Origin: Melioribacteraceae bacterium
GTDB taxonomy: Bacteria > Bacteroidota > Ignavibacteria > Ignavibacteriales > Melioribacteraceae
Assembly: GCA_019638015.1 (NCBI GenBank)
Contig: JAHBUP010000001.1
Location: 2,512,424-2,576,423 of the forward strand
Direction: 5' to 3'
DNA: 64,000 nt
Of this stretch, positions 54,189 to 64,000 are shown in pieces. The translations under genes and the position numbers were made by a program. Below the pieces are notes generated by a model, which was not told the DNA's origin, made no database searches, and saw nothing but the letters and a program-made list of their open reading frames with translations. Each line of letters begins with the position of its first letter. Position 1 is the stretch's first letter.

Positions 54189-56007
54189 TTACCAAATCCT
54201 TTTCTTTTTTCTGGATTTCTAATTTCTTTTCCAATTCCCTTTTTGCTTTTAACTTATCTTTTTGAAGATAAGCCTGCATTACATCACGGGCTATTGGAGC
54301 GGCAGCAACACTTCCATAACCGGCATTTTCAACTATAACCGCTACCGCTATTTTAGGGTTATCGTATGGTGCAAAACCTACAAACACAGCGTGCTCCTTA
54401 CCATGTGGGTTTTGTGCTGTACCAGTTTTACCAGCAATAGTCAAATCAGGTAATCTAATATTTCCAGCAGTTCCAGCTCCATTTACAACCCTAAACATTC
54501 CCTCTCTCACAATGTCAAACGATCTCTTGCTAATTCCAATGTCAAAATATTGTGGTTTCACATCTACTCTTTTTCGAGATTGTGTTTCAATATAACTTTT
54601 TAGGAAATGAGGATTTGCCGATTTACCATAATTGGCAAATAGTGCTGCATACCGGGCGAGTTGTAATGGTGTAACACTAAGTTCACCCTGACCGATTCCC
54701 AGGCTAATTAAGAATCCTCTTGTCCACCTACCTTTTCCAAATACTCTATCGTAATATTTAGTGTTTGGTACTAGTCCGGTAATCTCTTCACCAATATCTA
54801 AACCCGATTTTTTACCAAAGCCAAATTTTTGAGAATATTCTGCCCAGCGGTCCAATCCTAGTTTTAATATAAGCTGGTAATAAAATGTATTGCATGATTT
54901 TTCGATAGATGTTTTAACATCAGTGCTTCCATGAACATGTAAACATTTAAAAAATCTATCACCAAATTGAAAACCACCACTGCAACCAATCCTTGTATTA
55001 GTATCAATTATTCCCTCTTCAAGAGCAGCCAACGCCGATAGCATTTTATATGTTGATCCGGGAGAATAAATCGACATTGTAGCACGATTAAACATTGGTT
55101 TTTGAGGATCGATATTGAGCTGACGCCAAATATCATTGGAGGTTACACTAGCGAAATTAGCAAGATCATATTCCGGAGCACTAAGAAACGCTAAAATTTC
55201 ACCGGTTGCCGGCTCAATTGCAACTACCGCCCCACGCTTATCTTTAAACGCTTCTTCAGCAACCTGCTGCGCATCTTTATCAATACTTAATACTAAATCA
55301 TACCCTTTTACAGATTCTATATCAGTTCCCCCTTCTTTATAACTTCCAATAGTTTTCTGCTTTGAATCTACCAATACATATTTAATCCCCTTTTGACCTC
55401 TAAGAATATCTTCATAACTTTTTTCGAGTCCACTAAATCCAATTTCATCCCCCATCGAATATTCTTTTTTCCTTGCTTGAAGCATTCGTTGAGAAATTTC
55501 TTTTGTGTAACCAAACATGTGCGAGCCCATAATTCCAAAGGAATAATCTCTCTGAGTTTCCATTATATAATCTACGCCGGGAAGTTTGGACATATTTTCT
55601 TCGTACCATGCAATAACTTTAAAATCAACATCTTTAGAAATTCGACGCGGGATATATTTGGAATAGGTTTGAGTTTGTTTTAATATTTTATTGATATAAC
55701 CAGGTTCAACATTTAATATTGCTTCAATAAAAGGATTTAATTCAGTGTTATAATCAGAAGGAGTAATTCTCAAAGTAAAGGACGGTTTATTTCCTACCAT
55801 CACATTCATATTGCGGTCATAAAATACACCCCGCGGAGCTGTTTGGTAAATCGGCTTTACACTATTATCATCAGATTTGGTTGAATATGCTGATTGATCA
55901 ATTATCTGCATTTTAAAAAGTTGAAATGATGCGATAGTGATAAATCCAACTATAGTTAAATATAGAATTCTTTTTCGAACTAATGAACCGAACAACTCTT
56001 CACTCAT
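54178..56007 (-). CDS. mrdA: Penicillin-binding protein 2 (peptidoglycan transpeptidase)
   Basis: A 609-residue elongasome transpeptidase. A short cytoplasmic tail and one membrane helix ([20 protein letters not shown]) are followed by a pedestal domain and a transpeptidase domain with SxxK in [10 protein letters not shown], SxN in [10 protein letters not shown] and KTG in [14 protein letters not shown] charged tail ([22 protein letters not shown]) follows. It overlaps rodA downstream by 11 bases and mreD upstream by eight, so expression is coupled. Confidence 0.95.
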   Translation of the reverse strand: MSEELFGSLVRKRILYLTIVGFITIASFQLFKMQIIDQSAYSTKSDDNSVKPIYQTAPRGVFYDRNMNVMVGNKPSFTLRITPSDYNTELNPFIEAILNVEPGYINKILKQTQTYSKYIPRRISKDVDFKVIAWYEENMSKLPGVDYIMETQRDYSFGIMGSHMFGYTKEISQRMLQARKKEYSMGDEIGFSGLEKSYEDILRGQKGIKYVLVDSKQKTIGSYKEGGTDIESVKGYDLVLSIDKDAQQVAEEAFKDKRGAVVAIEPATGEILAFLSAPEYDLANFASVTSNDIWRQLNIDPQKPMFNRATMSIYSPGSTYKMLSALAALEEGIIDTNTRIGCSGGFQFGDRFFKCLHVHGSTDVKTSIEKSCNTFYYQLILKLGLDRWAEYSQKFGFGKKSGLDIGEEITGLVPNTKYYDRVFGKGRWTRGFLISLGIGQGELSVTPLQLARYAALFANYGKSANPHFLKSYIETQSRKRVDVKPQYFDIGISKRSFDIVREGMFRVVNGAGTAGNIRLPDLTIAGKTGTAQNPHGKEHAVFVGFAPYDNPKIAVAVIVENAGYGSVAAAPIARDVMQAYLQKDKLKAKRELEKKLEIQKKEKDLVIAN

Positions 56008-56491
56008 GAAACAGACCCTTTTTGGAATTCAAAGTAACTACAATTAACCCAAAAATAGTAGTGTAAATTGCAGGAAGTACGCCAGATTCAAAAAGTAAAA
56101 ATGAAAATCGAACATCCACACTTTCCTTAGCGGCTGCTGAATAAACAATCGAATTAATTGTAGCGCCGATGAATAAAATTATTAAAAAAAAGTAGGATGC
56201 CAAATTTGTATCTAATTTATTTTCGCTGTAAAAATAGCCTACAATAAAAGCAGATATGGTAAACGAAACCATCGACGCGCCAAGCAATCCACCGCTCAAC
56301 AGATCGAATAAAAATCCAAAAATAAAACCAAGTACTGTTCCATAAATTTGCCCTTTAAGAAGTGTGTAATAAAAAATGAGCACCAATATTAAGTTGGGTG
56401 TAATATTTTGTATAGAAATTATTGGAACAATTACCAGCTGAATAACAACCAGCGGTAAAAAATATATTAAAGGTTTAAGATGGTCTAACAT
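56000..56491 (-). CDS. mreD: Rod shape-determining protein MreD
   Basis: A 163-residue membrane protein with five or so helices: YFLPLVVIQLVIVPIISIQNITPNLILVLIFYYTLLKG, GTVLGFIFGFLFDLLSGGLLGASMVSFTISAFIVGYFYSE and ATINSIVYSAAAKES. Sequence conservation is low, as usual for MreD; the assignment rests mainly on position between mreC and mrdA. It forms a complex with MreC and MreB. Three bases separate it from mreC. Confidence 0.88.
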   Translation of the reverse strand: MLDHLKPLIYFLPLVVIQLVIVPIISIQNITPNLILVLIFYYTLLKGQIYGTVLGFIFGFLFDLLSGGLLGASMVSFTISAFIVGYFYSENKLDTNLASYFFLIILFIGATINSIVYSAAAKESVDVRFSFLLFESGVLPAIYTTIFGLIVVTLNSKKGLFHE

Positions 56492-56494
56492 ATT

Positions 56495-57322
56495 TTATTT
56501 TGAGAAATTCAATTCGAGATTATTAATTGTTTTACTGGGCACTTCCATGACAATAAAAATATTCGAAACCGCGTTCACATCTTCGTAAGAATTAACAGTT
56601 AAATTGTGGAGAAGACCATACATATTGGATTCTTTCTTGGAAACAAATCCTACCGGAATTTTGGGAGGAAATGCAGTGCTTAAAACCGATGTCTCAACAA
56701 TATCTCCGGTTTTAATATCGTATGTAGTTGGTATATTTTTTATGATAAGATGATTGCCATCATAATTGAGAATGCCATCAATGTTTAGTCTTTTTATTGA
56801 TACAGCTATATTCAAACTAGTATTCAGCAAATTTTTAACTATCGAGTAATTATTATCCACGACATCAATAATTCCAACAAGCCCCTTCTCGGTAATTACA
56901 GGCATTCCTTTTTGTACACCGTCATTTAATCCTCTATTAACAATGAAATTACCTTGAACCTTTGTAACCAATTTTGATACAATTTTTGCTGTAATTAATT
57001 TTATACTTGTTGTATCAAGGTATCCAAGCTTACTTCTTAAATCTTCATTTTCACTTTCGAGTGATCTTAATCGATTTACTTCTAACATGAGCGAGGCGTT
57101 TTCTCTCTTAAGTTCTTCTAGTGATTTATCTGGTTTGAAAAGATTGATGAAGGAAGTAGTATATTCATTTACGACAGCATAAACACCTAATGTATAGGCT
57201 TTGATATGGCTGGCAGATTCATCATTATTTTGGGCAAGCATAAAAAAACTGACAGATAATAAAATCGTGAAGACTATATTCGCTTTAAATAATTCAATTA
57301 ATTTTAAAAATATTTTAAGCAT
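56495..57322 (-). CDS. mreC: Rod shape-determining protein MreC
   Basis: A 275-residue periplasmic scaffold. An N-terminal membrane helix (~13-30) is followed by a coiled coil (~66-100, SLEELKRENASLMLEVNRLRSLESENEDLRSKLG). A beta-sandwich domain then contains AKIVSKLVTKVQGNFIVNRGLNDGVQKGMPVITEKGLVGIIDVVDNNYSIVKNLL. The C-terminal part has GDIVETSVLSTAFPPKIPVGFVS. It overlaps mreB by one base. Confidence 0.92.
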   Translation of the reverse strand: MLKIFLKLIELFKANIVFTILLSVSFFMLAQNNDESASHIKAYTLGVYAVVNEYTTSFINLFKPDKSLEELKRENASLMLEVNRLRSLESENEDLRSKLGYLDTTSIKLITAKIVSKLVTKVQGNFIVNRGLNDGVQKGMPVITEKGLVGIIDVVDNNYSIVKNLLNTSLNIAVSIKRLNIDGILNYDGNHLIIKNIPTTYDIKTGDIVETSVLSTAFPPKIPVGFVSKKESNMYGLLHNLTVNSYEDVNAVSNIFIVMEVPSKTINNLELNFSK

Positions 57323-58347
57323 CAGTAAGTTCTTTTACGAATAAATACCTTTGAATACTTATTAAGATTTTCAATTGCCTTACCCGCTCCGCGAACTACC
57401 GCTGTCAGAGGGTCCTCAGCAACATGAACTGGTAAATTTGTTTCCATTCTAATTCTTTCATCTAATCCTTTGAGTAAAGCACCGCCGCCGGTGAGCATAA
57501 CTCCTCTATCCAGTATATCGGCCGATAATTCAGGTGGAGTTCTTTCGAGTGTTTGTTTTACCGCCTCCACTATCTGGCTAATGTTTTCAGTTAATGCTTC
57601 TCTAATTTCTACCGAGCTAACTTCAGCGGTTTTCGGTATGCCACCTACAAGATCTCTTCCTTTAACTTGTATCGTTACTTCCTCTTTTAATGGTACAGCA
57701 GAGCCAACCTCACATTTAATTGATTCAGCTGTTCTTTCTCCAATCAACAAGTTATAATTCTTCTTAAAGAACTGCGCAATTGCATTATTCATTTCATCGC
57801 CGGCAATTCGAACAGATTCTTCATTAACTATTCCAGCAAGAGCAATAACCGCTATTTCAGTGGTACCGCCTCCAATATCAATAATCATATTTCCCACGGG
57901 AGCTTCCACATCTATTCCAATTCCAATTGCGGCTGCCATCGGTTCAGCAATTAAGTGAACTTCCTTAGCCCCGGCATGTTCAGCCGCATCTCTAACAGCA
58001 CGTTTTTCAACTTCAGTAACACCACTTGGTACTGCAATTACAATTCTTTTGCTTGTAATTGATGCAGGAGCAACCTTTTTAATAAATGCCCGAATCATTC
58101 CTTCAGCAATTTCAAAGTCGGCAATTACTCCATCGCGCATTGGCCTAGTCACTCTAATTTCACGATGTTCTCTTCCCTGCATCTCTTTAGCTTTATTTCC
58201 TAACTCAATTATTTTTTTAGTATTTCTATCAAATGCAACAATCGACGGTTCATTCAGAACTATGCCTCTGCCTTTGATATAAATTAATGTATTGGCGGTG
58301 CCAAGATCAATTGCAATGTCAGTCGAAAATAAATCAAATATTCCCAT
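57322..58347 (-). CDS. mreB: Rod shape-determining actin homologue MreB
   Basis: A 341-residue actin-like filament protein that guides lateral cell-wall synthesis, so the cell is probably a rod. Motifs: DIAIDLGTANTLIYIKGRGIVLNEPSIVA (phosphate 1), VIADFEIAEGMI, LIAEPMAAAIGIGIDVEAPVGNMIIDIGGGTTEIAVIAL (phosphate 2) and DRGVMLTGGGALLKGLDERI (adenosine). It is followed by mreC with a one-base overlap; purH lies eight bases upstream. Confidence 0.97.
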   Translation of the reverse strand: MGIFDLFSTDIAIDLGTANTLIYIKGRGIVLNEPSIVAFDRNTKKIIELGNKAKEMQGREHREIRVTRPMRDGVIADFEIAEGMIRAFIKKVAPASITSKRIVIAVPSGVTEVEKRAVRDAAEHAGAKEVHLIAEPMAAAIGIGIDVEAPVGNMIIDIGGGTTEIAVIALAGIVNEESVRIAGDEMNNAIAQFFKKNYNLLIGERTAESIKCEVGSAVPLKEEVTIQVKGRDLVGGIPKTAEVSSVEIREALTENISQIVEAVKQTLERTPPELSADILDRGVMLTGGGALLKGLDERIRMETNLPVHVAEDPLTAVVRGAGKAIENLNKYSKVFIRKRTY

Positions 58348-58355
58348 TCAACCTC

Positions 58356-59888
58356 TTAGTGTTTAAAATTTCTAATTCCTGTAAAAATCATTGAAATGTT
58401 TTTATCATTTGCTGCACTAATTACTTCCTCATCCCTTACAGAACCACCTGGCTGAATCACAGCTGTTATTCCATTAGAGATAATTTCTAAAAGTCCATCA
58501 GCAAATGGGAAAAATGCATCCGATGCTGCGACGGCACCTATCAAATCGTGTCCAAACTGCTTGGCTTTCGAAGCGGCAATTTTAGTTGAGTCAACTCTCG
58601 ACATTTGTCCGGCGCCTACTCCAATTGCTTTTTTATCCTTCACATAAACAATAGAATTTGATTTCGTATGCTTGCATACAATCCATGCAAACTTTAAATC
58701 CTCATATTCATTTTCTGTATATTTTTTATTAGTAACGAGTTTGATATTCTTTTCAGCTAAAATCGATTTATCCTTTTCTTGAATCAGCAGTCCACCAGGT
58801 ACACTTTTTACCATCGGTTCACTACTGAAATCAGAATTTACAACTTGTATAATTCTCCTGTTCTTTTTTGATTGAAGAAGCTGAAGTGCTTCATTAGAAT
58901 AAGAAGGAGCACAAACTATTTCCAAGAATATTTCATTTAATTTTTCGGCAGTGGCTAGATCGACTTCCCTATTAAAAGCAACAATACCACCAAATGCAGA
59001 TACAGTATCACAGCTAAGCGCTCTCAAATAAGCGTCTAGAACATCTTTACCAATTGCGGCACCACAAGGATTTGTATGTTTAATAATGGCGCATGCGCAA
59101 TCACTAAAATCATTTACAAGTTCAGCAGCGGCAGCTAAATCAACTATATTGTTATATGATAAATCCTTCCCATGTAAAGTTTTAAAGTACTTTTCAAAAT
59201 AGCCAAATAAATGAGCTTCTTGATGTGGGTTTTCGCCATATCTAAGTGAAAATGATTCGGGTAAATTAAAACGGATGGAAGTTTTTGGCTGATCAAATTC
59301 CTTTTCAAAATAATTCGCAATTAATGTATCGTAAAAAGAGGTGTAAGCAAAAGCCTCAAACGCAAGTTTTTGTTTTGTCTCTAAACTTACTTCTCCATTT
59401 TTTAACTCATCGAGAAAATTAGTGTACTGATTAGGACTTGTAAGCACAGAAACATATTTATAATTCTTTGCCGATGCACGAATCAGACTTGGACCGCCGA
59501 TATCGATATTCTCAATTTTCTCTTGAAGGGAAATATCAGTTCTATCAACAACTTTTGGGAATGGATATAAATTGACACAGATAACATCGATGGGATGAAC
59601 CTCATTCTGAAAGGCTTCTTTTTTATCGGATTCATTATCTCTCCGCATTAAAATTCCCCCAAATACTTTTGGGTGAAGAGTTTTAACCCTCCCCGAAAAT
59701 ATTTCAGGAAAAGAGGTGAAATCCTTGATCTCAATACATTCAATTCCTAACTCGTTAATGACTTTAAATGTATTACCCGTAGCTATAATTTTATAACCAG
59801 CATGATTTAATCCTACGGCAAGTTCAGCCAAGCCAGACTTATCCGAAACACTTATAAGAGCAAATTTTTCCAATTTATATCCTATCAA
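58356..59888 (-). CDS. purH: Bifunctional AICAR transformylase/IMP cyclohydrolase
   Basis: A 510-residue enzyme of the last two steps of IMP synthesis. The N-terminal IMP cyclohydrolase domain starts KFALISVSDKSGLAELAVGLNHAGYKIIATGNTFKVI, with SGRVKTLHPKVFGGILMRRD. The C-terminal transformylase domain has LRYGENPHQEAHLFG, CAIIKHTNPCGAAIG (catalytic Lys-His) and GVGAGQMSRVDSTKIAASKA. It overlaps purN by four bases (upstream) and lies eight bases before mreB. Confidence 0.96.
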   Translation of the reverse strand: MIGYKLEKFALISVSDKSGLAELAVGLNHAGYKIIATGNTFKVINELGIECIEIKDFTSFPEIFSGRVKTLHPKVFGGILMRRDNESDKKEAFQNEVHPIDVICVNLYPFPKVVDRTDISLQEKIENIDIGGPSLIRASAKNYKYVSVLTSPNQYTNFLDELKNGEVSLETKQKLAFEAFAYTSFYDTLIANYFEKEFDQPKTSIRFNLPESFSLRYGENPHQEAHLFGYFEKYFKTLHGKDLSYNNIVDLAAAAELVNDFSDCACAIIKHTNPCGAAIGKDVLDAYLRALSCDTVSAFGGIVAFNREVDLATAEKLNEIFLEIVCAPSYSNEALQLLQSKKNRRIIQVVNSDFSSEPMVKSVPGGLLIQEKDKSILAEKNIKLVTNKKYTENEYEDLKFAWIVCKHTKSNSIVYVKDKKAIGVGAGQMSRVDSTKIAASKAKQFGHDLIGAVAASDAFFPFADGLLEIISNGITAVIQPGGSVRDEEVISAANDKNISMIFTGIRNFKH

Positions 59889-60496
59889 TCTTCAATAATC
59901 ACACGATTGTTTACAATTTTAATTTTATTATCAATAAACTTATTTACTACAAGAGGAAGAATTTCATGTTCAACTTTTAATACAGTTTCAGCAATTTCAC
60001 CTGCATTGGTACAATGCTGAATGTTGACACATTTTTGATAAATTATTTTTCCATTATCATAAATTTTATCAACAAAGTGAACTGTTGCGCCTGACACTTT
60101 TGCTGTTGAATTAAAAACAGCTTCATGCACAAAATGTCCATACATTCCTTTTCCGCCGAAAGCAGGAAGTAAAGCAGGATGAATGTTTATTATTTTGTTG
60201 TTAAAGGCGTCAACAAACTCATCAGCAATTTTTTTAAGAAATCCAGCCAGAACAATTAAATCAATTCCTTTTTGTGTAAACTCTTCCGCTAAGCTGACAA
60301 ACGAAAATCCATCCGGATTCAATTTAGTTTTTAAATAATAAACTGGTACCTTATTTTCTATTGCGAACTTTACTGCTCCGCAATCCTTAACATCACTAAC
60401 AAGTGCACAAATTTGAGCATTACTACTATTAATAGAATTATAGACTGCTTTAAAATTTGAGCCTCTACCAGATACAAAAACAGCGATTTTGTACAT
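59885..60496 (-). CDS. purN: Phosphoribosylglycinamide formyltransferase
   Basis: A 203-residue formyl-transfer enzyme of purine synthesis. The N-terminus IAVFVSGRGSNFKAVYNSI is typical. The catalytic part includes LAGFLKKIADEFVDAFNNKIINIHPALLPAFGGKGMYGHFVHEAVFNSTAKVSGATVHFVDKIYDNGKIIYQKCV, with the Asn-His-Asp catalytic set. It is coupled to purH by a four-base overlap. A 43-base gap lies between it and the TPR gene upstream. Confidence 0.95.
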   Translation of the reverse strand: MYKIAVFVSGRGSNFKAVYNSINSSNAQICALVSDVKDCGAVKFAIENKVPVYYLKTKLNPDGFSFVSLAEEFTQKGIDLIVLAGFLKKIADEFVDAFNNKIINIHPALLPAFGGKGMYGHFVHEAVFNSTAKVSGATVHFVDKIYDNGKIIYQKCVNIQHCTNAGEIAETVLKVEHEILPLVVNKFIDNKIKIVNNRVIIED

Positions 60497-60539
60497 AGAA
60501 TATTATTTATAAGAAAAACTTTATTAATGTTACAATTAA

Positions 60540-63655
<3,116 letters not shown>

Positions 63656-63683
63656 TCAGATTTTGATTGGACAATTCGTTTGT

Positions 63684-63691
63684 CAAAGATA
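63684..63691 (-). promoter_or_regulatory. Bacteroidota-type -7 element upstream of pyrG
   Basis: The minus strand reads TATCTTTG, matching TAnnTTTG, 34 bases before the pyrG ATG. It is the likely promoter of the pyrG-to-pyrF cluster. Confidence 0.4.
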
Positions 63692-63794
63692 AAAAAAAAC
63701 TCTCTATCTCTGAAATTTTTTTAATGAAAAAAGTCAATTTTGTGATTTTTTCTTAACAATTAGCTAGATTATAAAATAGAACAATTTTAGTAAT

Positions 63795-64000
63795 TTAATT
63801 CTTAATTGTATTAATTACGTGAAATTCTGTTTTCAATCCGAAGGTCTCCTCGAATAGAATTTTGCGTCTTTCAAGATTCCAGAGTTCAATTGATAAATCG
63901 CTTCCCTCTTTCGCCGTTATTTTGAAATGTACTTTTTTACCTTGCTGAACAGCTTCAATTCCCAAAACGTTCTGTTTATGAATTCTCTCAAGGGAATCAG
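63795..64000 (-). CDS. C-terminal end of an unidentified protein (cut by window end)
   Basis: A minus-strand frame is open from the window end to a TAA at 63795-63797, giving 67 residues: DSLERIHKQNVLGIEAVQQG at the start, then KKVHFKITAKEGSDLSIELWN and RRKILFEETFGLKTEF. It looks like a beta-rich C-terminal domain. The gene starts outside the window and I cannot name it. It reads in the same direction as pyrG and could be upstream of it with a 145-base gap. Confidence 0.55.
   Translation of the reverse strand, partial: DSLERIHKQNVLGIEAVQQGKKVHFKITAKEGSDLSIELWNLERRKILFEETFGLKTEFHVINTIKN

Overview
The window comes from an AT-rich bacterium, most likely of the Ignavibacteria/Chlorobiota branch of the Bacteroidota superphylum. 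The pointers are two secreted proteins ending in a type A T9SS sorting domain (YPNPFNP... to a C-terminal MxLIK), a TonB-dependent receptor with a CarboxypepD_reg-like N-terminus, a two-subunit 2-oxoacid:ferredoxin oxidoreductase, heme-bearing outer-membrane proteins, and several upstream regions with the Bacteroidota-type -7 promoter pattern TAnnTTTG. This placement is inference: there is no rRNA gene here. I see no phage, insertion sequence, CRISPR array or plasmid region. The window reads as ordinary chromosome with a few lineage-specific pieces.

Layout. 1-1.7 kb: cut end of a cytochrome-like secreted protein, then a monoheme cytochrome/beta-barrel gene broken by a one-base frameshift. 1.8-6.2 kb (minus): TonB-dependent receptor followed by a T9SS-exported protein. 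6.3-9.7 kb: acyltransferase, then an M28 peptidase overlapping a PstS-like lipoprotein. 9.9-10.5 kb (minus): five tRNA genes. 10.6-13.8 kb: a lolC-lolE-lolD lipoprotein-export operon. 13.8-14.8 kb: an ArsR-DUF2087 regulator with a GIY-YIG domain protein, preceded by two operator-like inverted repeats around a promoter. 14.9-24 kb (minus): pepA, nrnA, korAB, dsbD, nadE. 24-25.4 kb: PspC and LiaF-like envelope proteins. 25.4-31.1 kb (minus): MGMT-like, YjbQ, cNMP-binding, prfB (with a frameshift site), AtuA in two parts, miaA, pcm. 31.2-34.7 kb: DUF2179 protein, two tRNAs, T9SS esterase, divergent aldo/keto reductase. 34.8-41.3 kb (minus): PNPOx-like protein, a 1749-residue sensor kinase and a small unknown. 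41.4-48.1 kb (minus): fadD-like, pepD, typA, ychF-like, clpS. 48.2-50.6 kb: etfBA and a bifunctional nuclease. 50.6-64 kb (minus): DUF2851, then a ten-gene compact cluster pyrG-TPR-purN-purH-mreB-mreC-mreD-mrdA-rodA-pyrF, and the cut end of another gene.

How the genes work together. The clearest functional blocks are lipoprotein release (LolCDE), the rod-shape/elongasome machinery joined to purine and pyrimidine synthesis genes, electron flow through Kor and Etf, and outer-membrane uptake/secretion (TonB receptor with T9SS cargo). The points that most deserve a second look are the RF2 frameshift site that carries UAA instead of the usual UGA, the ArsR/GIY-YIG module with paired operators, the palindromes upstream of an aldo/keto reductase with altered catalytic residues, and the orphan multi-PAS/PocR kinase. 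I did not find a clearly new multi-gene system.
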